Positions 55,739 through 63,845 of a stretch of 64,000 nt of DNA are shown piece by piece. Every line of letters starts with the position of its first letter. Positions within the stretch are counted from its first letter, which is position 1. Position numbers and translations under genes: made by a program. The notes below the pieces were generated by a model. That model was not told the DNA's origin. It did not search any database and worked only from the letters and a program-made list of their open reading frames with translations. The DNA is from Sphingobacteriales bacterium (GTDB lineage: Bacteria > Bacteroidota > Bacteroidia > Chitinophagales > UBA2359), in the NCBI GenBank assembly GCA_016718845.1, contig JADKCK010000006.1:1-64000 (forward strand), in the 5' to 3' direction.

Positions 55739-58356
55739 TTAGAAAGGTATGTCGTCGTTGTTGTTGGTTGGGGTGCTGTTGCCGCTGCTTGGTGGTGTTG
55801 AGCCAAAGTCGTTCATCCTTGAGCCAAAGGTGATGATGTCGCCGATGGGGTTAAGGTCGGTACCAAAGCCGCCGAAGTTGTTGTCGAGGTCGGTAAATTT
55901 GGCATTTTGGGCAATAAATCTCACTTTGGCGGTGTCGGTAGCTCCGTTACGGTGTTTGGCAATAATTACTTCGGCTACCCCGCGCGACGAGTTTCCTTCT
56001 TCATCTTGGTCAAAGCCGTAGTATTCTGGTCTATATAAAAAAATCACCATATCTGCATCTTGCTCTATACTGCCCGATTCACGTAAGTCGGACAACATAG
56101 GTCGTTTGTCGCCGCCACGTGTTTCAACGGCTCGGCTTAGTTGCGATAGGGCGATAACGGGCACGTTTAGTTCTTTGGCTATACTTTTTAGCGAGCGCGA
56201 AATCATGCTTATTTCTTGTTCGCGGTTGCCCGATGCTCGTGTTTTTTCGCCTGTTGAGCCGCTCATTAGTTGCAGATAATCTACCACAATAAGTTGTATG
56301 TCGTGTTGCATTTTTAGGCGGCGGCATTTGGCGCGCAGTTCAAAAATGTTGATAGCGGGTGTATCGTCGATAAAGATTTTGGCTTCGGCAAGGCGTTCTA
56401 CTTTTTCGGACAGTTGGGTCCATTCGTAGTCTTCGAGGGTTCCTTTTTTGAGTTTATCGGCGGCAATGCCTGTTTCGGCAGATATTAAGCGGTTGACCAA
56501 TTGTACTGCCGACATTTCGAGCGAGAAAAAGGCTATTGCTTTGCCAAACTCTACGGCTGCATTGCGGGCTATGGATAGGGTAAAAGCGGTATTGTGTGTA
56601 ACCGTCATATCCTCGAGCAAAAACAAGCGGTTGCCATCTATTTCAAAGCCATAGTAATCATCTTCTTGGTCAAACTCTACGTTTATGCCTGTTACGCGCC
56701 AATCGGCAACTGCTTTTAGTGGGCGTGCTTGTTTGCGTTTTATTTTGGTAGGTATGGTATCTAAATTACCAAAAAGCGAACTCTGTACACCTCTGTTGCG
56801 TAGTTTCGTTGATTAATAGTTGCCATTTTGGGCACCAAACTAGTTCGAAAACCGAGTGAATCGCACAAAAACTTGATTTGTTCTGCCAATAGTTTATTTT
56901 TTTGTACAATCTCGTAACAATTAAATTGGGCATCGTAATAACCATCGCTGTCTATCAATCCTGCCAAAAGCTCAAGCCTATTTTGGGTTGAGTTGATAAG
57001 GTATTGTTGCGGAATGTGTTTATTGTTTAACAAACCAAGTTGGCGTAAAATAGCTTGCGGTGCAGTAGAAGCTATGCTATTTCCACGTTGTTGAGCAGTA
57101 ATAGCATAATTGCTAGTTCGGTTAATTTGTTGATAGGTTGCCAATCCGAGTTCTTGTTCTCCGGCATAGCTGTTTAAGTAATCAATAATTTCTTGGTCGG
57201 TTGTTGTAATTCGTGAGCTATAACTATGCCCATCACCCAGCCAAAGCCCCATAAAATAGGGTGCTAGGGGTAGGTTTTGGTGTTCAAAAGTTACGGCTAC
57301 TTTATAGCCTTTGTAATTGCTTTTAAATTTGTTTGATTTGGTTAGGTATTCGGCTACGGATATGTTTAATATATCGCCGTGTTGGTGTTTATTGTCGGTT
57401 CGGCTACGTTTAAGCGACAAGATATGGCTTTCGTTTACTCGGTAGTCAATACCTTTGTTTTGGCGTATCCAATACATATTTTCGCGTCCGCGAGCCAACG
57501 ATAGTACTCGGCGCGGGGTTGAATCATCGCCCATTAAGTAATCGCCAACTTTTATGTCTTCTACTTTTTTCAACGAGCCATCGTACATTAGTATTTTGGT
57601 ACCTTTGCCCAAACATTTACCCATAGCCGGCCTAGCAGCCACAATCACCAAATCCGATTTTTGCCAGCCCGATGTAATGCGGTCGAGGGCAGTTAAGCCC
57701 GATGGTACGCCTACAACGCCGTCTTCGTGCCCTTTTAGTAATTGCAATTGCTCGAGGGCTTTTGCTACCAAGCTACCCATGTCTTCGTAGCTACGGCGCA
57801 GGTTGCTTTGTGTTATGTTAAATAGGTTTTGCTCGGCTTTGTCTAGTACATCAAACACATCAGATGTTTCTTCGTAAGCTTCTTTCATTACCTCGCTCGA
57901 GCTGCGGATAAGCTCGCGCATAATGTGTTTTTCGTTGATGATACGGGCATGAAACTCGATGTTGCTAGTTGACCCCACGCGAGTAGTTAGCATAGTTACA
58001 TACATAGCTCCGCCAACTGCGTCTAAATTTCCGGATTTACGCAACTGTGCCACAACAGTCAATATATCAACAGGCTCCGATTTATTAAACAAATCGTGAA
58101 TGGCTTTAAAGATGAGTTGGTTTTTTTCGAGGTAAAAACTGTCGGGTGTCAAAATATCAATTACCTCCGAAACGGCATCTTTGTCAAGCATCATACTACC
58201 TAATACCACCTCTTCAAGGTCAATAACTTGTGGGGGTAGTTTATCTAAGCCACCTTGCGGAAAATCGGAGAAGGTGTTGTTGCGCCTGCGCTGATTACTG
58301 CTGGCTAAGAGGGCTTTTTTTTCGTCGTTTGAATAGTTGTTGTTTTCGTTGTTCAT
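55739..58356 (-). CDS. dnaB: replicative DNA helicase with intein in the P-loop, one frameshift in the intein
   Basis: DnaB unwinds the duplex at the replication fork as a hexamer. Extein 1 is 247 residues (N-terminal domain, then LVIVAARPAMGK). Extein 2 is 283 residues (TAFTLSIARNAAVEFGKAIA, FFSLEMS, VVDYLQLMSG, RESGSIEQDADMVIFLYRPEY). Joined, they give a normal 530-residue helicase with P-loop RPAMGKT. Between Lys 247 and that Thr lies an intein of about 342 residues (56591-57615). The frame is lost once near 56771, where TTTTT stands for six T in R-F-F-G-N; the rest agrees. TAACTTTG at 58506-58513 is the candidate promoter. Confidence 0.93.
56591..57615 (-). mobile_element. DnaB intein with LAGLIDADG homing endonuclease
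   Basis: Starts with Cys (CLGKGTKILMYDG), has block B-like VNESHILSL, endonuclease blocks FMGLWLGDGHS and LAGLIDSDGYYD, and ends FLLEDMTVTHN before extein Thr. Both splice-junction residues (Cys 1 and the final His-Asn, with Thr +1) are present, so splicing looks possible once the T-run deletion near 56771 is corrected. Insertion inside the P-loop is a known DnaB intein site. The two LAGLIDADG-type motifs suggest the homing endonuclease may still be active. Confidence 0.92.
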
Positions 58357-58505
58357 ATAAAAGGGGGTAATGATGGGGTGTAAATTGTAAGTTGTAAATT
58401 ATGAATTATTAATTATGGATTATGAATTATAAAGGGTAAGTTGTGTAATTTGGTGAAGTTGTAAATCTGATTGAATGATGTCGATGCTTAATGCTTGTGG
58501 GACTG

Positions 58506-58513
58506 CAAAGTTA
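58506..58513 (-). promoter_or_regulatory. -7 promoter element of dnaB
   Basis: TAACTTTG on the minus strand, about 150 bp upstream of the dnaB ATG, with an AT-rich repeat between. Confidence 0.5.
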
Positions 58514-58642
58514 GCGCAAATTGGTGTATATCTAATCATTGGTGGGTGGTTATTTTTGTCATTTTTTTTAGTGCTTTGCTAATTTCAAAAAGTAAAAAAA
58601 TAAGACATTGTAAGTACTTGATTATCAGCGACTCGTTTTAAG

Positions 58643-58695
58643 GAAATAGGTTTTGCAGATAACATTGGGGTATGTTATCTGCAAAACCTATTTGT
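58643..58695 (-). terminator. terminator of thrC
   Basis: AAATAGGTTTTGCAGATAAC pairs with GTTATCTGCAAAACCTATTT around a short loop, about 28 bp past the thrC stop. Confidence 0.88.
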
Positions 58696-58720
58696 TATTT
58701 TTAAGTAGCTATAGTAGCTG

Positions 58721-60025
58721 TTATAGTTGCATCAGGTATGCCTTAAAGTCGGCGAACTGCGTAGACATGGGTATGGCTTGTTTGGGTCTGTCGACCAATT
58801 TGGCTAAGTTTTCGGGCAATGGTACTTTTATGTTTAGGGCTGGCTCAACAATGTCTAAAAATTTGGCGGGGTGTGCGGTGGCTAAAAACACGCCTGTTAT
58901 GTCTTCGGTTGGATGATTAGCGAGGTAGCTGTTAATGCCCAAATAAGCTACTGCCGTATGTGGGCACATCAGGTAGTTGTATTTTTCGTACACTTGTTTC
59001 ATTGCCTCAACGGTTTGTTGGTCGGTGTAGTCGTATGCGTCAATATCTGCCCTTATAGCGTCAATGTCGTTGTTATACAAATCTTGGATACGTTGTAAAT
59101 TACTTGGGTTGCCTACATCCATGGCATTAGATAAGGTTGTTACCGACGAGCGTGGGTTAAACAGTGCGGTGTGGTGGTATTGTGTAAATACGTTGTTGGC
59201 ATTATTGGCTGCCACAAAATGATGAATGGGTGTGCCGATGCGTTTTGCCAATAATCCGGCTGTTAGGTTGCCAAAGTTGCCACTTGGCACCGAAAAAACG
59301 ACAGGTTTGCCGTATTTTTTGGCTTGGGCATAGGCATACACATAGTAAAATGCCTGTGGCACTAATCGGGCTAAGTTAATAGAGTTGGCAGATGATAGCT
59401 GTAGGTGTTGTTGCAGTTGAGTATCTAAAAAAGCCTGTTTTACCAAATGTTGGCAATCGTCGAAGGTACCTGCTACCTCTAAGGCAGTAATGTTATTGCC
59501 AAGGGTAGTTAGTTGTTTTTCTTGTAGTTCGCTAATTTTTTTGCTTGGATACAAGATGATTACTTCGATACCCTCTACGCCTAAAAAGCCTTGTGCTACG
59601 GCTCCGCCTGTATCGCCCGAAGTAGCCACTAGTATATACAGTTTTTGTTTTGATTGACGCACAAAATATTGCATAATTTGTGCCATAAATCGGGCGCCAA
59701 AGTCTTTAAATGCCAACGAAGGACCATGCGTTAGTTCTAAACAAGCTAAGTTTTGGTTTATTGGTATCAAAGGTGCATCAAAGTTAATGGCTTTGTACAC
59801 TATTTCTTTAAGGTCGGCGGCGGGTATGGTATCTTGCAGTAGGCATTGAGCTACGGCAAATGATATTTCGGGAAAAGAAAGGTTTTCGATTTGGTCGAAA
59901 AACGAAGCGGGTAATTTTTCGATATGGCTAGGCATATACAAGCCATTGTCGGTAGGTAGCCCTTGCATAACGGCTTGGCGCAAATTGGCATTGGGCGATT
60001 GATGACGGGTGCTATAAAAGAACAT
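58721..60025 (-). CDS. thrC: threonine synthase
   Basis: 434 residues. Threonine synthase converts O-phosphohomoserine to threonine with pyridoxal phosphate, the last step of threonine synthesis. The PLP-lysine motif is HGPSLAFKDFGARFM, followed by LVATSGDTGGAVAQGF (phosphate-binding), and the later FSVPSGNFGNLTAG. The start MFFYSTRHQSPNANLRQAV is typical of the class that keeps the N-terminal extension. It is separated from thrB by a small lipoprotein gene (60118-60657). All three lie on the same strand with short gaps (92 and 130 bp) and may be one transcription unit; thrA is not in the window. Confidence 0.96.
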   Translation of the reverse strand: MFFYSTRHQSPNANLRQAVMQGLPTDNGLYMPSHIEKLPASFFDQIENLSFPEISFAVAQCLLQDTIPAADLKEIVYKAINFDAPLIPINQNLACLELTHGPSLAFKDFGARFMAQIMQYFVRQSKQKLYILVATSGDTGGAVAQGFLGVEGIEVIILYPSKKISELQEKQLTTLGNNITALEVAGTFDDCQHLVKQAFLDTQLQQHLQLSSANSINLARLVPQAFYYVYAYAQAKKYGKPVVFSVPSGNFGNLTAGLLAKRIGTPIHHFVAANNANNVFTQYHHTALFNPRSSVTTLSNAMDVGNPSNLQRIQDLYNNDIDAIRADIDAYDYTDQQTVEAMKQVYEKYNYLMCPHTAVAYLGINSYLANHPTEDITGVFLATAHPAKFLDIVEPALNIKVPLPENLAKLVDRPKQAIPMSTQFADFKAYLMQL

Positions 60026-60117
60026 GTTTTTTAGGATTGATATTTAGTTGTGGGGGCGATGAATAATTGCCGTAAATTGTTCGGTTTGGGTGTTGTTGTA
60101 AGGTATTTTATTTTTAC

Positions 60118-60657
60118 TTAATCTTTTACAGGCGTATACTGTTGCACTATCTGTTTGATGGTGGCAATATCTTTGGTTGCTTTTGTTATTTGAGCTTTGT
60201 TTGCTACACCATTTGCTGCATTTTTTTTGCTGTATTGTACCATAGGTTGGGCTTTTATGGCTTCGCACTCAAAGCAAATAGCTAAATTTGCTACTATTGC
60301 ACCATTGCTGTCAAAAAATACCATGCCATGTCGCGGAATAAAGCAGCTACTTAAACCTTCTTGTACATAGGCATTTGTTTGGCTAATGGTACTACAAACA
60401 GTTTGTACATCGGCGGGGTTTAGGCTACCTTTATCGGTGGCATTGGGGTTTATTTGCCCATGCACAACTATCTGTTCATCGGGGCGAGATGCACTTTGTG
60501 GCGTAAAACTTTGGTTAAAAGTGTACAAATGTGCGCTAGCAAAAGGAACATAAGGCCAGCTTTTATTGCCTATTACAACCCTATTTTTATGCCCACAAGC
60601 CACAAAAACAAGGGCAATAAGCATCAACACCAACAAAAAAGAAACAGACTTTTTCAT
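60118..60657 (-). CDS. small lipoprotein between thrC and thrB
   Basis: 179 residues with a lipobox (MKKSVSFLLVLMLIALVFVAC). The mature part has a Cys-rich centre: CFIPRHGMVFFDSNGAIVAN, then ICFECEAIKAQP, a pattern I recall from Bacteroidota proteins of unknown role. It may bind metal through the CxxC. Nothing connects it to threonine synthesis apart from position. Confidence 0.8.
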   Translation of the reverse strand: MKKSVSFLLVLMLIALVFVACGHKNRVVIGNKSWPYVPFASAHLYTFNQSFTPQSASRPDEQIVVHGQINPNATDKGSLNPADVQTVCSTISQTNAYVQEGLSSCFIPRHGMVFFDSNGAIVANLAICFECEAIKAQPMVQYSKKNAANGVANKAQITKATKDIATIKQIVQQYTPVKD

Positions 60658-60787
60658 AGTTTAACAATTAACAATTGGTGATTAACAAGCACAAATTAGT
60701 TATATCTCAACACATAAAACACTAATAATCAGCAAATTAAGTAAAGAATAATTAATAATTTATAATCAATAATTAACAATCAATGCC

Positions 60788-61723
60788 TCATGCCTTATCG
60801 TTAGCAACTATTTCTGCTCCAGTGGTATTTATTTTCGATACGTAAGTTTCAAAAGCAATACCTTTACCGTGTAGTGCTTTTTGCATTAGTTCGGCAACCT
60901 GTTTAGCCCTTATTTGGCTATCGCAAAGGGCAAACATCGAGGGTCCCGAACCCGAAATGCCAAAACCCAAAGCACCGCCATACATAGCTGCTTGGCGCAC
61001 CTTATCAAAATACGGTATAAGCGGAGCCCGATAAGGCTCGGCAAACACATCGTGTAGGCTGCGCCCTATCAACCCAAAATCGTTGGTGTATAAACCTGCC
61101 ACCAAACCCGCCAAATTTGCACCTTGTATTATACCATCTTTCATAGGTATTTGCTTGGGTAAAATATTACGAGCATCTTTGGTTAATATTTCTACATTGG
61201 GGTGTAGCACCACTATATGCAAGCCTTGCGGCACAGGTAACTGCACCACATCGGTTGGCTCATAGCCTCGTATAAGCACAATGCCACCCAACAACGACGG
61301 AAAAACATTGTCGCCATGCTCCGAGCCACTTGCCACCGCCTCGCCTGCCAACACAAACGGAAAAAGCTGTTTTTTGCTAAATGGGCTACCCAATAAAGCA
61401 TTTGCTGCCACCGCTGCCGCCACCGCGCTCGCCGCACTCGACCCCAAACCACTACCCAAAGGCATATTTTTATGCACCTGCAAATCAATACCTTGCTTGC
61501 TACCCAATGCCTTAAGCAAAGCCATTACCGCAGCACCGCCCGTATTAGCAGCCGCATCTAAGGGCAACTTGCCGCCGTCGCCCGTAATCTGCACAATCCG
61601 AACTATGTGGTCGTTATTAAAAATAGCGCTAACTTTGTCGCCGGGTTGCTCAAGGGCAAGCCCCAACGAATCGAAGCCACAATTAAGGTTGGCAACACTA
61701 GCAGGTGCAAAAGCAGTTATCAT
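60788..61723 (-). CDS. thrB: homoserine kinase
   Basis: 311 residues of the GHMP kinase family. It phosphorylates homoserine to give the substrate of ThrC. The start ITAFAPASVANLNCGFD, the ATP loop PLGSGLGSSAASAVAAAVAA and the end block GFGISGSGPSMFAL identify it. It is the first gene of a likely thrB-lipoprotein-thrC unit. TACCTTTG at 61992-61999, upstream of the 78-bp element, could be the promoter, but the leader would be about 270 nt. Confidence 0.96.
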   Translation of the reverse strand: MITAFAPASVANLNCGFDSLGLALEQPGDKVSAIFNNDHIVRIVQITGDGGKLPLDAAANTGGAAVMALLKALGSKQGIDLQVHKNMPLGSGLGSSAASAVAAAVAANALLGSPFSKKQLFPFVLAGEAVASGSEHGDNVFPSLLGGIVLIRGYEPTDVVQLPVPQGLHIVVLHPNVEILTKDARNILPKQIPMKDGIIQGANLAGLVAGLYTNDFGLIGRSLHDVFAEPYRAPLIPYFDKVRQAAMYGGALGFGISGSGPSMFALCDSQIRAKQVAELMQKALHGKGIAFETYVSKINTTGAEIVANDKA

Positions 61724-61822
61724 CTTAGCAATTATTGATTATTAATTATTGATTATGGTGCCCAGATTAAACGGGTACTATCGGCTTAACCATTCTATAC
61801 AAATAGCACAACAGGCATCAAC

Positions 61823-61899
61823 GCCCCGCTTGACGCGGTAAATGTCTTTTTGGGGGTGATGATTGGCACTCCCTGAGTTGTTAAGTTGGGGGCACCCCC
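61823..61899 (-). repeat. 78-bp dispersed element, copy 3 (inverted)
   Basis: Read on the minus strand it shows GGGGGTGCC, AGGGAGTGC, ATCACCCCCAAAAA and CCGCGTCAAGCGGGGC in the same order as copies at 1877 and 10721. It lies 100 bp upstream of thrB, in the same orientation as thrB, as copy 2 is to gcvP. Confidence 0.8.
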
Positions 61900-61991
61900 G
61901 ATGCAAAGCAAGTGCCATACCCAACCAATCGCTTTTTAATGTTGGTCTAAAAATAAAACCCACAAAGGGCATTAACGCCACAAAAAGCCTG

Positions 61992-61999
61992 CAAAGGTA
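61992..61999 (-). promoter_or_regulatory. possible thrB promoter element
   Basis: TACCTTTG on the minus strand, about 270 bp before the thrB start. The copy of the 78-bp element lies between the two. Confidence 0.4.
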
Positions 62000-62103
62000 G
62001 GTACTATATCGTTAATCAACAAACAATTTGCAATAAATACACCTCAACTTGCGTTTTGGTATCCGATTTAACTTTTTTTTCAAACACTAAACAATTATTT
62101 TCC

Positions 62104-62937
62104 ATGCACAAAATCCCCATTTCAGTACTTTTTGCAGCCTTGATAGCCTTGTCGTTGGTTGCCTGCAAAAAAAAAGAAACTACCAACACCAACGACTCGG
62201 GTACTAACTCGGCAAGCAACTTTGCCGCCGCCGACAATTTATTTGGCGATGCCTTTAAAGTGGTTAACCAAGCAGCCATACAAAAAGAAATTGACCAAGC
62301 AGGCAAAACCACCGACACCAACGACCTATGCGCCACCCTAACCTTAACACCTGCCAACAACACCGTTTTTCCAAAAACCTTAACCATTGATTTTGGCAAC
62401 GGCTGCTTAGGCTCCGACGGGCGTTTTAGAAAAGGCATAGTAACTGCCGTGTTCAGCGATTTTTTGTTAGCCGCCAACGCCACCATTACGTGCAGTTTTA
62501 ACAACTATTTTGTAGATAACTACAAAGTAGAAGGTACTTACAGTATCCAAAACCTAAGCACTGCCAACGCACCCAAATTTGGCTCGGTGGTAACAAATGG
62601 CAAAATTACCGACCCAACGGGTAAAACTTTTATGTGGTCCGAAAGTCGCACCTCGACCATGACCGCAGGCATGGGCGATTTTAATTACCTAAACGACGAA
62701 TACGACATTGAAGGCAGCGGCAACGGAACCAATGTTGAGGGCGTTGATTTTTCGATGACCACCAACACACCCCTACACGTAAAAACCAGCTGCAAATGGG
62801 TAACAAGTGGCTTGCTTACCATCACCACCACCGATATTATCCCTATTTCGGCAACTATAGACTACGGCACAGGCAACTGCGACAACCAAGCCACCGCCAC
62901 CATAGGCACTTACTCGGCACCCATTACCCTGCCTTAG
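62104..62937 (+). CDS. lipoprotein of unknown function
   Basis: 277 residues. The ATG at 62104 gives a clean lipoprotein leader (MHKIPISVLFAALIALSLVAC followed by a Lys-rich stretch); the in-frame ATG at 62056 lies upstream without leader character. The mature domain is beta-rich with Gly/Asn/Thr turns. The pattern LTIDFGNGCLGSDGRFRKGIV, then SVVTNGKITDPTGKTF, and the final SATIDYGTGNCDNQATATI recalls lipocalin/calycin-like lipoproteins of Bacteroidota, but I cannot name a family. A terminator lies at 62968. Confidence 0.82.
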   Translation: MHKIPISVLFAALIALSLVACKKKETTNTNDSGTNSASNFAAADNLFGDAFKVVNQAAIQKEIDQAGKTTDTNDLCATLTLTPANNTVFPKTLTIDFGNGCLGSDGRFRKGIVTAVFSDFLLAANATITCSFNNYFVDNYKVEGTYSIQNLSTANAPKFGSVVTNGKITDPTGKTFMWSESRTSTMTAGMGDFNYLNDEYDIEGSGNGTNVEGVDFSMTTNTPLHVKTSCKWVTSGLLTITTTDIIPISATIDYGTGNCDNQATATIGTYSAPITLP

Positions 62938-62967
62938 TTTTTGGCTAGATGAGCTAAACCATCAATT

Positions 62968-63010
62968 TAATGCCCCAACCTCTAAGCAAAGTTAAAGGTT
63001 GGGGCATTTA
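62968..63010 (+). terminator. terminator after the lipoprotein gene
   Basis: AAATGCCCCAACCT pairs with AGGTTGGGGCATTT, 31 bp past the stop; the T-run is short. Confidence 0.7.
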
Positions 63011-63058
63011 CACAAACTATTTGCTTCGATAACGGCTTATTTGGCGTATATTTGTGGT

Positions 63059-63139
63059 AAAATACACCACACCTGCACCCCACAAAGCAAACACAAAAAT
63101 ATTTTTGAGAAAATGCAAAAATTTTGGTAGATATTGGGT
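63059..63139 (+). repeat. 81-bp direct repeat, left copy
   Basis: 75 of 81 positions match the right copy at 63765-63845 without gaps. It begins AAAATACACCACACC and ends GATATTGGGT. All six differences are transitions. Confidence 0.92.
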
Positions 63140-63148
63140 GTTTGGGTG

Positions 63149-63156
63149 TATCTTTG
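63149..63156 (+). promoter_or_regulatory. -7 promoter element of the toxin-antitoxin pair
   Basis: TATCTTTG, with TTTG at 63123-63126 upstream at a 22-bp spacing; 53 bp before the antitoxin ATG. Confidence 0.6.
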
Positions 63157-63208
63157 CCAAGAAGTAGAGATACGCATTTATTTTTTATTGTCATTTAAAT
63201 TTAAATAC

Positions 63209-63415
63209 ATGATAACGATACAAGGTCTTTTTGATGGTAAAAACATCATTGCTTTGGATAAAATTCCGACCAGCAAAAAAACAAAAGTATTTATAACCTT
63301 TATAGAAGAAACTGATGAAGGTGAAGAAATACGCCATTTTAGCGCTCAAACAGATAGTTTCGCATTTTGGAAAAGCGAAGAAGAAGACATATATCAAGAT
63401 TATTTAAAAAAATAA
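63209..63415 (+). CDS. putative antitoxin of a type II toxin-antitoxin pair
   Basis: 68 residues: MITIQGLFDGKNIIALDKIP, then KKTKVFITFIEE and an acidic end (FAFWKSEEEDIYQDYLKK). A short protein placed 5 bp upstream of a MazF-type toxin is expected to bind and neutralise it, and usually to repress their promoter. The sequence resembles the small DUF2281-like/antitoxin proteins often paired with MazF or PIN toxins. The ATG at 63209 is chosen because the upstream part of the frame overlaps the promoter. Confidence 0.82.
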   Translation: MITIQGLFDGKNIIALDKIPTSKKTKVFITFIEETDEGEEIRHFSAQTDSFAFWKSEEEDIYQDYLKK

Positions 63416-63420
63416 TAGTA

Positions 63421-63747
63421 ATGAAAACAGGAGATATTGTCCTAATTCCTTTCCCTTTTGCCGAATTAACTAATAAAAAAGTTAGACCAAGTGTTGTTGT
63501 GTGTGAAACCAATGACGCATACAAAGATTTAATTTTGTGTGCCATAAGTTCTGTCATTACGCCAACTTTATCGCCAAGCGATGTGCTGTTATTGCCCGAC
63601 AATGTAAATGGGCTGCGTAAAAACTCTTTACTAAAAATCGACCGAATAGTGACCGCCAAAAAGGAAGATATTATTGCAAAAATTGGCGAATTAAACGACT
63701 TTTATTTGGCAACATTTCGCGAAAAATTCAAAAAACTAATCGATTAA
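63421..63747 (+). CDS. MazF/PemK-family endoribonuclease toxin
   Basis: 108 residues. The MazF fold is shown by MKTGDIVLIPFPFAELTNKK, the arginine and proline in VRPSVVV, and the later GLRKNSLLKIDRIVTAKKEDI. These toxins cleave mRNA at short motifs and arrest growth when the antitoxin is degraded. The ATG is 5 bp past the antitoxin stop, so the two are cotranscribed. The whole pair lies between two 81-bp direct repeats, which suggests it arrived as a unit or was duplicated around. Confidence 0.92.
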   Translation: MKTGDIVLIPFPFAELTNKKVRPSVVVCETNDAYKDLILCAISSVITPTLSPSDVLLLPDNVNGLRKNSLLKIDRIVTAKKEDIIAKIGELNDFYLATFREKFKKLID

Positions 63748-63764
63748 ATAGCAATATTTACAAC

Positions 63765-63845
63765 AAAATACACCACACCTACACCCCATAAAATAAACAC
63801 AAAAATATTTTTGAGAAAATGCAAAAATTTTGGTGGATGTTGGGT
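63765..63845 (+). repeat. 81-bp direct repeat, right copy
   Basis: Begins AAAATACACCACACC, 17 bp after the toxin stop. It is followed by TACATTTG at 63852-63859, a -7 match, so this copy also leads into a promoter-like site. Confidence 0.92.

Noticed and set aside
63059..63845. Attachment sites of an integrated element
   Set aside because: No integrase is present, and 81 bp with six differences is long and diverged for core att sites. Kept only as direct repeats.
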